Positions 57,512-64,000 of a stretch of DNA of 64,000 nt are shown piece after piece (the stretch's first letter is position 1; every line of letters begins with the position of its first letter). The notes under the pieces were generated by a model that was not told the origin of the DNA, did not search any database, and was given only the letters and a program-made list of their open reading frames with translations. Source of the stretch: Intestinimonas butyriciproducens. GTDB taxonomy: Bacteria; Bacillota; Clostridia; Oscillospirales; Butyricicoccaceae. Made by a program: the position numbers and the translations under genes. Location of the stretch: the NCBI RefSeq assembly GCF_016901775.1, contig NZ_JACJKW010000013.1, positions 1 through 64,000 of the forward strand, written 5' to 3'.

Positions 57512-58486
57512 TTATTCGCCCTTTGAATCCTCGGACTCATCCTGAGACAGCGCTTCTCCCTTTTCTTCCGTCTCCCCTTTTTCCTCCTGGATCGTTTCCT
57601 CACGATCTTCTGCCTTTTCCTCCACTCCCTCTTTGGGCACAAGGCCCGGGGCGCTGAGATCAAAGGCCGGGATGCGTTTCCATGCCTTGGTGGAGTACAT
57701 CCAGATCAGGAAGATGGCGCCGGCAACGCAGCCGGCAAAACCCACCACCTGGGAAATGCGGATGCTGGTCTGGCCGATATACAGGCTGTCGGTGCGCAAT
57801 CCTTCGATCAGGCCCCGGCCAAAGCCGTACCATACACAGTACCAGGCGAAGATCTCCCCCCGGAATTTCCGGCGACCCGAGTAGAAATGCAGCACTGTGA
57901 AGCCCAGCAGGTTCCACAGGGATTCATACAGGAATGTGGGATGCACAGCCGCTCCCCCGCCGGTGGCGGTCTGGGAGATCACCATGCCCCAGGGCAGATT
58001 GGTAGCGGTGCCAAAGGCTTCCCCGTTGACAAAATTGCCCCACCGTCCGATGATCTGGCCGATGAGCAGCCCCAAAGCCCCCACATCCAGGAAAGACAGG
58101 ATGTTGAACCGGTGCCGGTTCTTCCGGCCAAAGAGCAGCACCATAAGAATCCCCACGATGACGCCGCCATAGATGGCAAGGCCCCCGTTCCAGATGGACA
58201 GCAGCTCATTCAGGTGATCCTTATAATAGTCCCAGCTGTTGAACACATAATAGGCTCTGGCCCCCAGCACGCCGCAGGGCAGAGCAATGATCAGCAGATC
58301 GATAACGGTATCGGGATCAGTTTCAAACTTTGGAGCCCGCTTCATCAGATACAAAGCCCCCAGCAGAAAAGCCATGGCCAGGATGATGCCATACCAGCGG
58401 ATGGGCCAGCCCCCCACATGAAAAGCTACCTGGTTGAGCTTGAACACCTTATCAAAAAGTCCCGGGAAGGATACATAATGGACCAT
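57512..58486 (-). CDS. lgt: Prolipoprotein diacylglyceryl transferase with acidic tail
   Basis: Transfers diacylglyceryl from phosphatidylglycerol to the lipobox Cys of prelipoproteins at the membrane. The 324-residue protein has about seven helices. IGRWGNFVNGEAFG is the Lgt signature, and HPTFLYESLWNL and RGLIEGLRTDSL contain other conserved residues. The last 50 residues form an acidic Glu-rich tail (EEKAEDREETIQEEKG) beyond the normal end. The ATG at 58486 is 7 nt after AAGGAGG. Confidence 0.95.
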   Translation of the reverse strand: MVHYVSFPGLFDKVFKLNQVAFHVGGWPIRWYGIILAMAFLLGALYLMKRAPKFETDPDTVIDLLIIALPCGVLGARAYYVFNSWDYYKDHLNELLSIWNGGLAIYGGVIVGILMVLLFGRKNRHRFNILSFLDVGALGLLIGQIIGRWGNFVNGEAFGTATNLPWGMVISQTATGGGAAVHPTFLYESLWNLLGFTVLHFYSGRRKFRGEIFAWYCVWYGFGRGLIEGLRTDSLYIGQTSIRISQVVGFAGCVAGAIFLIWMYSTKAWKRIPAFDLSAPGLVPKEGVEEKAEDREETIQEEKGETEEKGEALSQDESEDSKGE

Positions 58487-58607
58487 ATTCCGTCCTCCTT
58501 GCGTTTTTCCCACAAGCGGCCCTCAGCCACCCGCTTTTTTCAGAATAGCACACCCTCCGCCACAATTCAAGCCACGGCCGCAGGGCGGTCTTTTTTTACT
58601 ATTCATC

Positions 58608-58636
58608 TTGACAGAAGCAAAGATCCATGTTAAGAT
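58608..58636 (+). promoter_or_regulatory. Promoter of the ylxM-ffh operon
   Basis: TTGACA (58608-58613), 17 bp, TAAGAT (58631-58636), about 50 bp before ylxM. Confidence 0.85.
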
Positions 58637-58685
58637 ACATACCGTTGTAAAGGCACGACACTTTACATTGTGAGGAGGTCAAAGG

Positions 58686-59051
58686 ATGAAAAGCGATACT
58701 TTTCATATGTCCATGCTGTTTGATTTTTATGGCGAACTGCTCACCGACAAACAGCGGGAACTCTTTGACCTTTATTATAATGAGGATATGTCCCTCACCG
58801 AGATCTCCGAGATCGCCGGCATCACCCGACAGGGGGTGCGGGACGCCATTGTCCGGGCAGAAAGCATTCTGCGGGACACTGAGGACCGGCTCCAGCTGGT
58901 GCGCCGCTATTCCGGCATCCAGACCCAGGTGGACCAGATCGCCCAGGCCGCCCGCCTCATCGTTTCGGCTAATGCGTCGGGCCCCCGCAATTACGAGATC
59001 GCAAAGCAGGCCGACCTGATTTTGCAGACGGCCGCCAAACTTTCGGAATAG
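58686..59051 (+). CDS. ylxM: YlxM (UPF0122) HTH protein, SRP-associated
   Basis: A 121-residue sigma-70 region-4-like HTH protein. LLTDKQRELFDLYYNEDMSLTEISEIAGITRQGVRDAI is the characteristic core. In Gram-positives it sits directly upstream of ffh, as here (21 bp), and in streptococci it modulates SRP GTPase function. GAGGAGG upstream of the ATG. It heads the operon with ffh, rpsP, khpA, rimM and trmD. Confidence 0.93.
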   Translation: MKSDTFHMSMLFDFYGELLTDKQRELFDLYYNEDMSLTEISEIAGITRQGVRDAIVRAESILRDTEDRLQLVRRYSGIQTQVDQIAQAARLIVSANASGPRNYEIAKQADLILQTAAKLSE

Positions 59052-59072
59052 GGCTCAGCCCGGAGGAATCCC

Positions 59073-60413
59073 ATGGCCTTTGAAAGTCTCAGCGAAAAAT
59101 TAAACGGCGTATTCCAAAAGCTGCGCAGCCGCGGCCGCCTCACCGAAGCCGATGTGCGGGCCGCCATGCGGGAAATCCGTATGGCCCTGCTGGAAGCCGA
59201 TGTGAATTTCAAGGTGGTCAAGGACTTTATCGCCCGCGTCACCGAAAAAGCGGTGGGCGTGGAAATTCTGGAAAGCCTGACCCCGGCTCAGCAAGTCATC
59301 AAGATCGTCAATGATGAGCTGGCCGCTTTGATGGGCGGCACCCAAAGCCGCATCCACATGGCCAACAATCCCCCCACTGTGGTGATGTTTGTGGGCCTGC
59401 AGGGCGCCGGTAAAACCACCAACGCCGCAAAGCTGGCGGGCTATTACAAAAAGCGGGAAAACAAGCGGCCTTTGCTCTGTGCCTGCGATGTGTACCGTCC
59501 CGCCGCCATCAATCAGCTGAAAGTGGTAGGCGCTCAGCTGGATATCCCGGTGTTCGAACAGGGCCAGGGAGATCCGGTGGCTATCGCCCAGGCCGCTTAT
59601 GCCCATGCCAAGCAGCATGGCAACGATCTTCTCATTGTAGATACCGCCGGCCGGCTCCACATCGATGAAGAACTGATGGATGAGCTGAAACGGCTGAAAG
59701 AAGCTCTCCACCCCCATGAGATCATGCTGGTGGTGGACGCCATGACCGGCCAGGATGCCGTCAACGCCGCCTCGGCCTTTGACGAAGCGCTGGGCATCGA
59801 CTCGGTGCTCATTTCCAAGCTGGACGGCGACGCCCGGGGCGGCGCAGCCCTTTCGGTCCGGGCTGTTACCGGCAAACCCATCAAATTCTGCGGCACCGGC
59901 GAAAAGCTGGACGCTTTGGAGCCCTTCTACCCTGACCGCATGGCTTCCCGCCTGCTGGGTATGGGTGATGTGATGAGCCTGATCGAAAAGGCCCAGCAGA
60001 ATTTTGATCAGAAGAAAGCCCAGGAGCTGGAAAAGAAGATGCGGTCCGGGAAACTGACCCTGACGGATTTTTATGACCAGCTGTGCCAGCTGAAGGGTAT
60101 GGGCAGCATGGCCGACATCGCCGCCATGATCCCCGGCGCCGGAGGCAAAGCCTTGCAGGGTGCTCAGGTGGACGAAAAGCAGCTGGCCCGCACCGAAGCC
60201 ATCATCCTTTCCATGACCCCTTACGAGCGGGACAATCCGGAAGTGCTGAATTTCTCCCGGAAAAAGCGCATTGCCGCCGGCTGTGGTCTGAAGGTGGAGG
60301 ATGTGAACCGGCTCCTCAAGCAGTTCAACGCCGCCCAGCAGCTGATGAAGCAGTTTTCCGGCGTGGCCAAGCGAAAGGGCAAGGGCCTGCGTGGCCTGAA
60401 GCTGCCCTTCTGA
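59073..60413 (+). CDS. ffh: Signal recognition particle protein Ffh
   Basis: The SRP GTPase that binds signal peptides and targets membrane proteins. The 446-residue protein has an N domain, a G domain (P-loop GLQGAGKTT near 107-115, DTAGR, TKLD-like SKLDGDARGG) and the Met-rich M domain (about 300-446, LKGMGSMADIAAMIPG and the basic C-terminus GLRGLKLPF). Follows ylxM; ribosome binding site GGAGGAATCCC. Confidence 0.98.
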   Translation: MAFESLSEKLNGVFQKLRSRGRLTEADVRAAMREIRMALLEADVNFKVVKDFIARVTEKAVGVEILESLTPAQQVIKIVNDELAALMGGTQSRIHMANNPPTVVMFVGLQGAGKTTNAAKLAGYYKKRENKRPLLCACDVYRPAAINQLKVVGAQLDIPVFEQGQGDPVAIAQAAYAHAKQHGNDLLIVDTAGRLHIDEELMDELKRLKEALHPHEIMLVVDAMTGQDAVNAASAFDEALGIDSVLISKLDGDARGGAALSVRAVTGKPIKFCGTGEKLDALEPFYPDRMASRLLGMGDVMSLIEKAQQNFDQKKAQELEKKMRSGKLTLTDFYDQLCQLKGMGSMADIAAMIPGAGGKALQGAQVDEKQLARTEAIILSMTPYERDNPEVLNFSRKKRIAAGCGLKVEDVNRLLKQFNAAQQLMKQFSGVAKRKGKGLRGLKLPF

Positions 60414-60497
60414 TACTGATCCATCATCCCTTCTCCCCTGGAAGGCGATTTTGGCATAGAAAAAGAATATTTTTTGTAAAAACATGGAGGTACAATC

Positions 60498-60737
60498 ATG
60501 GTTAAGATCAGACTGAGAAGAATGGGCGCCAAGAAGGCTCCTTTCTACCGCATTGTTGTGGCCGATTCCCGCTATCCCAGCAACGGCCGTTTCATCGAGG
60601 AGATCGGCATCTACAATCCCCTGGTGCATCCTGCTGAGATCCGCGTGGATGCTGAGCGTGCCCAGCAGTGGATCAAGAACGGCGCCCAGCCCACCGACAC
60701 CGTTCGCGCCCTTCTGAAGAAAGCCGGGGCTCTTTAA
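60498..60737 (+). CDS. rpsP: 30S ribosomal protein S16
   Basis: A 79-residue ribosomal protein. [24 protein letters not shown] is the universal N-terminal signature. It begins after ATGGAGG, 84 bp downstream of ffh. It lies in the classic rpsP-khpA-rimM-trmD order of Firmicutes. Confidence 0.98.
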   Translation: MVKIRLRRMGAKKAPFYRIVVADSRYPSNGRFIEEIGIYNPLVHPAEIRVDAERAQQWIKNGAQPTDTVRALLKKAGAL

Positions 60738-60755
60738 TCAAAGGAGAATGCCGAT

Positions 60756-60986
60756 ATGAAAGAGTTGCTTGTCTATATCGTCCAGCATCTGGTGGATAAC
60801 CCCGACCAGGTTTCTGTGGAGGCGGTGATGAGTGGCGACACCATGAACCTCCAGCTTCGCGTAGCCCAGGAGGACATGGGCAAGGTGATTGGCCGCCAGG
60901 GCCGCATCGCCAAAGAGATCCGCACCCTGATCAAGGCCGCTGGCCTGCGGGAGAATCTGCGGACCACAGTGGAGATCCTGGACTGA
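60756..60986 (+). CDS. khpA: RNA-binding KH protein KhpA
   Basis: A 76-residue single KH-domain protein (YlqC). GKVIGRQGRIAKEIRTLIKAA contains the GxxG RNA-binding loop (GRQG). In other Firmicutes it pairs with KhpB to bind many small RNAs and mRNAs and to influence cell division. 18 bp after rpsP, with AAAGGAG. Confidence 0.95.
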   Translation: MKELLVYIVQHLVDNPDQVSVEAVMSGDTMNLQLRVAQEDMGKVIGRQGRIAKEIRTLIKAAGLRENLRTTVEILD

Positions 60987-60994
60987 TCATCGGA

Positions 60995-61047
60995 GGCTGT
61001 TTTGGAAAGGCGGAGCCCCGTTTTTCCAAAACGGCCTTTTTCCTTTT
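60995..61047 (+). terminator. Terminator-like hairpin inside the rpsP-trmD operon
   Basis: GGCTGTTTTGGAAA (60995-61008) pairs with TTTCCAAAACGGCC (61023-61036) with one G-T pair, followed by TTTTTCCTTTTTT. It lies between khpA and rimM, so it should reduce, but not abolish, rimM-trmD transcription. Confidence 0.75.
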
Positions 61048-61079
61048 TTGATAACCAAAAAGAAATGAGGAGATACTCT

Positions 61080-61583
61080 ATGCCCGAGCTGCTGGAATGC
61101 GGACGCATCATCAACACCCACGGCGTGCGGGGAGAGGTGAAAATCGATCCCTGGTGCGATTCGCCGGTGCTTTTTGAACAGCTGTCCTGTCTTTATATCG
61201 ATGGTACGGCTTACTCCATCTCTCAGAGCCGTCCCCATAAAAGTTTCGTCTTGTGCAAGCTGGAGGGCATCGATTCCCTGGACCAGGCCATGACGCTGAA
61301 AAATAAAATAGTCTATCTGGACCGGGATCAGGTAGAACTGGAGGAAGGGGCCTATTTCATTGCCGATATCATCGGCTTTTCGGTTTATGACACCCGTACC
61401 CAGCAGATCATCGGCCAGCTGGAAGAAGTACGCCCCTCCCCCGCTTCCGATCTGTACTGCATTGCCACGCCCCGGGGACAGGTGCTCATCCCCGCCGTGC
61501 CCGCCTTTGTCAGTCGGGTGGATTTTGAAAACCGCTGTCTGGAACTGAATACCATTCCGGGGATGCTGCCCGATGAAAATTGA
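61080..61583 (+). CDS. rimM: Ribosome maturation factor RimM
   Basis: A 167-residue 16S-processing factor that binds S19 in pre-30S particles. The RimM domain starts ECGRIINTHGVRGEVKI, and the PRC-barrel half (FIADIIGFSVYD, LIPAVPAFVSRVDFENR) follows. The ATG at 61080 follows TGAGGAG; longer upstream frames run into the terminator hairpin and are rejected. Overlaps trmD by 11 nt. Confidence 0.95.
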   Translation: MPELLECGRIINTHGVRGEVKIDPWCDSPVLFEQLSCLYIDGTAYSISQSRPHKSFVLCKLEGIDSLDQAMTLKNKIVYLDRDQVELEEGAYFIADIIGFSVYDTRTQQIIGQLEEVRPSPASDLYCIATPRGQVLIPAVPAFVSRVDFENRCLELNTIPGMLPDEN

Positions 61584-62307
61584 CATTCTTACTCTGTTTC
61601 CAGGCATGATCGAAGGGGTTTTGGGAGAGAGCATCATCGGCCGGGGCCGGGAATTTGGCCTGATCGATATCAAAGCCCACAACATCCGGGATTACACTCT
61701 GGACAAGCACCGGCGCACCGATGACTATCCCTATGGCGGCGGCATGGGAATGGTGATGCAGTGCGATCCTCTTTACCGGGCCTGGGAAGAGGTGCGGGAG
61801 GGCGAAAAGGTACATACCATCCTGATGTCCCCCCAGGGAGCTCCCTTCTGCCAGGAAAAGGCCAAGGAGCTTTTGGCCCGTGACCGTTTTATTCTGGTTT
61901 GCGGCCATTACGAAGGCATCGACCAGCGTTTCATCGACGAATGTGTGGATGAGGAGATCTCCTTGGGGGATTTTGTTCTCACCGGCGGTGAGATTGCCGC
62001 CGTGGCCATTGCCGATGCGGTGTGCCGCATGGTGCCTGGCGTGCTGGCCGATGACCAGAGTTTTACCGATGAAAGCCATTTCTCCGGTGTGCTGGAATAT
62101 CCCCAGTACACCCGGCCGGAAGAATGGCATGGCCGTCGGGTGCCCGATGTGCTCCTTTCCGGCCATCACAAAAACATTGCTCAGTGGCGCAGGCTCCAGT
62201 CTCTTCTCCGCACCCGGGAGCGGCGGCCCGACCTCTTCCAGAAGCTTCAACTGACCCGGGAGGACCGGAAGCTGCTGGAACAATGGGAAGAGGAAGAAAA
62301 TAGCTAA
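61573..62307 (+). CDS. trmD: tRNA (guanine-N1)-methyltransferase
   Basis: Methylates G37 in tRNAs using SAM, preventing frameshifts. The 244-residue SPOUT enzyme has the N-terminal IDILTLFPGMI, the knotted region CGHYEGIDQRFID and SLGDFVLTGGE, and the C-terminal tRNA-binding domain. Overlaps rimM by 11 nt. It is the last gene of the operon, and its terminator carries repeat copy E. Confidence 0.98.
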   Translation: MKIDILTLFPGMIEGVLGESIIGRGREFGLIDIKAHNIRDYTLDKHRRTDDYPYGGGMGMVMQCDPLYRAWEEVREGEKVHTILMSPQGAPFCQEKAKELLARDRFILVCGHYEGIDQRFIDECVDEEISLGDFVLTGGEIAAVAIADAVCRMVPGVLADDQSFTDESHFSGVLEYPQYTRPEEWHGRRVPDVLLSGHHKNIAQWRRLQSLLRTRERRPDLFQKLQLTREDRKLLEQWEEEENS

Positions 62308-62333
62308 ACAAAAAAGCCGGTTTTCACCGGCTT

Positions 62334-62537
62334 GATCATGTCGAAAAAGTGTCTCAAGCCACTTTTTCGAGTTTTTACAAGGGGCTGCATGCAGCCGATT
62401 GGCCGCTTCCAGCGCTCAATCGGCCACACTGGCCCCTTGATAGGTGCAAAAAGCCACGCACAGGTCGCGGCTTTTTGCAGATTGATAAAGGGTAGGAGAA
62501 ACGGTTCCCCCAGGCAAATAAGTTTCCCTGCAGTCTT
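62334..62537 (+). repeat. Terminator-associated structured repeat, copy E
   Basis: A 204-nt element between two exact 24-nt copies of the trmD terminator stem (62310-62333 and 62538-62561). It starts with ATGTCGAAAAAG and the hairpin CGAAAAAGTG..CACTTTTTCG, then AGGGGC...GCCCCT capped by a long apical stem (GCCGATTG/CAATCGGC), then the hairpin GCAAAAAGCC/GGCTTTTTGC around CACAGGT, then GATTGAT. The 3' terminal repeat has decayed to CCCTGCAGTCT. Co-oriented with trmD. The upstream stem is followed by GATC and has no T-run. Confidence 0.9.
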
Positions 62538-62567
62538 AAAAAAGCCGGTTTTCACCGGCTTTTTTGT
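62538..62567. terminator. Terminator downstream of repeat copy E
   Basis: AGCCGG/CCGGCT stem with a TTTTCA loop and A/T tracts on both sides, reading TTTTTT on the plus strand. It also ends the convergent spoIIA operon (sigF stop at 62568). Confidence 0.85.
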
Positions 62568-63290
62568 TTACCCACCATTTTCCAGGATTTTCTTCACCTT
62601 TGCAATGGCCTTTTTTTCGATACGGGAAACCTGTACCTGGGACACCCCCAGGATCTGGGCCACCTTCTGCTGGGTCAGATCCCGGAAATACCGCAAAGCA
62701 AGCACCGTTTGCTCCCGCTGGGGCAGCAGAGCCATGGCCTCCCGCAGGGCCAGAAGCTCCACCCGGTCCTCTTCCTCATCGGGAGCCGGGCAAACATCCA
62801 TCAGCCGAAAGCCATCCTCTCCCCATTCCGCATTGAGGGACAGGGCGCTTTGGCAGGCTGTCTCTCCGGCGGCGATCTCCTCCGGCGTCAGCCCGGTTTC
62901 CTCTGCGATTTCCGAAAGCCGAGGCTCTCTCCCCAGAACACTTTCCAGCCGGGCCCGGGCCGCCATAACCCGATTCTGGTTCTCCTTCACGCTGCGGCTG
63001 ACCTTCAAAAGGCCGTCGTCCCGGAGAAACCGACGGATCTCCCCTGCAATTTTGGGCACAGCGTATGTAGAAAACTGCGTTGCAAAGGCCGGATCAAAGC
63101 CCTCCACCGCCTTCAGAAGCCCCATACACCCCAGTTGGTACAAATCGTCTTTTTCCACTCCCCGCCCCAGAAACCGGCGGACAATGCTCCACACCAATGG
63201 GCTGTTTTGGATCACCAGCTGTTCCATGGCCTCTTTGTCTCCCTGTTGGGCCTTTTGGATCAGCTCACACCGTTCCTCCTGGGCGGTCAA
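62568..63290 (-). CDS. sigF: RNA polymerase sporulation sigma factor SigF
   Basis: A 240-residue sigma-70 family factor for forespore-specific transcription. Region 2 (DLYQLGCMGLLKAVEGFDPAFATQFSTYA) and region 4 (LTQQKVAQILGVSQVQVSRIEKKA) are clear. The paralogue sigma-G is similar, but the position directly after spoIIAB with a 4-nt overlap identifies it as SigF (spoIIAC). Held inactive by SpoIIAB until SpoIIAA is dephosphorylated. Confidence 0.95.
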   Translation of the reverse strand: MTAQEERCELIQKAQQGDKEAMEQLVIQNSPLVWSIVRRFLGRGVEKDDLYQLGCMGLLKAVEGFDPAFATQFSTYAVPKIAGEIRRFLRDDGLLKVSRSVKENQNRVMAARARLESVLGREPRLSEIAEETGLTPEEIAAGETACQSALSLNAEWGEDGFRLMDVCPAPDEEEDRVELLALREAMALLPQREQTVLALRYFRDLTQQKVAQILGVSQVQVSRIEKKAIAKVKKILENGG

Positions 63291-63739
63291 ACCTGCCCTC
63301 CGGCGCCCAGACGCACCGAAAGCCGTTTTTTCATCCGTACTGCCGTCCCTTTTCCAGGCTGGGAACGGACGGTAACCTGGTCCATGAAGCTCTCCATGAT
63401 GGTAAAGCCCATGCCGCTGCGCTCCTTACCCCCGGTGGTGTACAGTGGCTGACGGGCCTTTTCGATATCGGAGATCCCCCTCCCTTTATCCCGCACCAGA
63501 ATCTCCACCAGACTGTTTTCAAAGATCTTTACCGACAGGGTAATCTTTCCCACACAATCGGGATAGCCGTGGACGATGGCGTTGGTCACCGCTTCGCTGA
63601 CGGCGGTTTTCAAATCGTTCAGCTCGTCCATGGTGGGGTCCAGCTGGGCTACAAAGGAAGCGGCACATACCCGTGCAAAACCTTCGTTCACCGAACGGCT
63701 GTCAAATGTTACTGTCATGGAATTGAGGGGTTTTTTCAT
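63287..63739 (-). CDS. spoIIAB: Anti-sigma-F factor SpoIIAB
   Basis: A 150-residue GHKL-type serine kinase and anti-sigma factor. AVSEAVTNAIVHGYP is the N box, VRDKGRGISDI the G1 box, and ERSGMGFTIMESFMD the G2 box. It binds SigF and phosphorylates SpoIIAA. The start overlaps the spoIIAA stop (ATGA) and the stop overlaps sigF by 4 nt. GGAAGGAGG lies upstream. Confidence 0.96.
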   Translation of the reverse strand: MKKPLNSMTVTFDSRSVNEGFARVCAASFVAQLDPTMDELNDLKTAVSEAVTNAIVHGYPDCVGKITLSVKIFENSLVEILVRDKGRGISDIEKARQPLYTTGGKERSGMGFTIMESFMDQVTVRSQPGKGTAVRMKKRLSVRLGAGGQV

Positions 63740-64000
63740 CTTTTTTCCTCCTTCCCCACAAACCGGACGATCCTGGGGATTCCGGCGGCATCAAAGACCC
63801 GCATGGCCTGGCGTGAAACGCCCCGCACGGTCAGACTGCCGCCAATGGCTCCCATCTGCCGGGCCGACTGCACCACCAGGGCGATGCCCGAACTGTCCAT
63901 AAAACTGACACCGGAAAAATCCAGCTCCAGGCGGGAAGGGCTCTGCTGGCTGATGGTCTCCTCCAGACTGCGCAGGGCGCTGAGGGCTTCGTGATGCCCC
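63736..64000 (-). CDS. spoIIAA: Anti-sigma-F factor antagonist SpoIIAA (5' end outside window)
   Basis: The C-terminal 87 residues or so of a STAS-domain anti-anti-sigma factor. FSGVSFMDSSGIALVVQSARQ holds the phosphorylatable serine in the conserved DSSG motif. Dephosphorylated SpoIIAA frees SigF from SpoIIAB. The start codon and promoter lie beyond base 64000. It completes the spoIIAA-spoIIAB-sigF operon order of Bacillus and Clostridia. Confidence 0.92.
   Translation of the reverse strand, partial: GHHEALSALRSLEETISQQSPSRLELDFSGVSFMDSSGIALVVQSARQMGAIGGSLTVRGVSRQAMRVFDAAGIPRIVRFVGKEEKR

Overview
The window looks like a piece of chromosome from an anaerobic, endospore-forming member of the Clostridia, probably Oscillospiraceae/Eubacteriales. 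The basis is the spoIVB-spo0A pair, the spoIIA operon (spoIIAA-spoIIAB-sigF), a PPi-type phosphofructokinase, formate-tetrahydrofolate ligase with FchA and FolD, a double-cubane-type anaerobic reductase, an AsrC-like sulfite reductase, and strong AGGAGG ribosome binding sites. I see no tRNA, rRNA, CRISPR array, phage or complete insertion sequence.

Layout. 1-1100: non-coding, with repeats. 1100-5210: one-carbon block (fhs, fchA, folD, formate/nitrite channel). 5460-7860: BlaI/M56 sensor operon. 7900-10880: two MATE exporters. 10930-13310: ispD-ispF-unknown behind a CarD gene. 13520-16475: SLOG protein, spoIVB, small membrane protein, spo0A. 16538-18192: HAD phosphatase and class II aldolase. 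18381-21812: WG-repeat/SLH surface protein and PPi-phosphofructokinase. 21863-24387: minus-strand dinB cluster of small proteins. 24522-28598: M20 amidohydrolase, XRE regulator, DUF3343 protein and double-cubane reductase. 28820-30457: two membrane proteins of unknown role. 30534-34216: sulfur module (sulfite reductase, LysR, CoA-disulfide reductase-rhodanese). 34433-39371: pcp, aminotransferase, flavoprotein, second BlaI/M56 pair. 39582-44122: amidase, a decayed transcription unit, unknown and XRE-membrane proteins. 44155-48174: dCMP deaminase, orphan ABC ATPase, threonine-synthase-like enzyme, glycolipid glycosyltransferase. 48261-53364: FtsX-type ABC exporter with its own two-component system. 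53547-58486: YitT, HD hydrolase, APC permease, AEC carrier, lgt. 58686-62307: ylxM-ffh-rpsP-khpA-rimM-trmD. 62568-64000: spoIIA operon, truncated by the window edge.

The most unusual signal is a family of non-coding elements of about 180-205 nt (copies near 1, 5246, 20254, 41859, 62334, and a divergent minus-strand copy near 45690). Every copy with both ends visible sits directly after the 3' end of a gene, in the same orientation as that gene. Each lies between two copies of that gene's own terminator hairpin (full duplicates in two, near-full in one, recognisable in one, partial in one). The upstream hairpin has lost its T-tract and the downstream one keeps it. Inside are three stem-loops with conserved loops, compensatory stem changes and an apical hairpin of variable length. 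This looks like a small element that inserts at the stem/T-tract junction of intrinsic terminators and gives the host mRNA a structured 3' tail.
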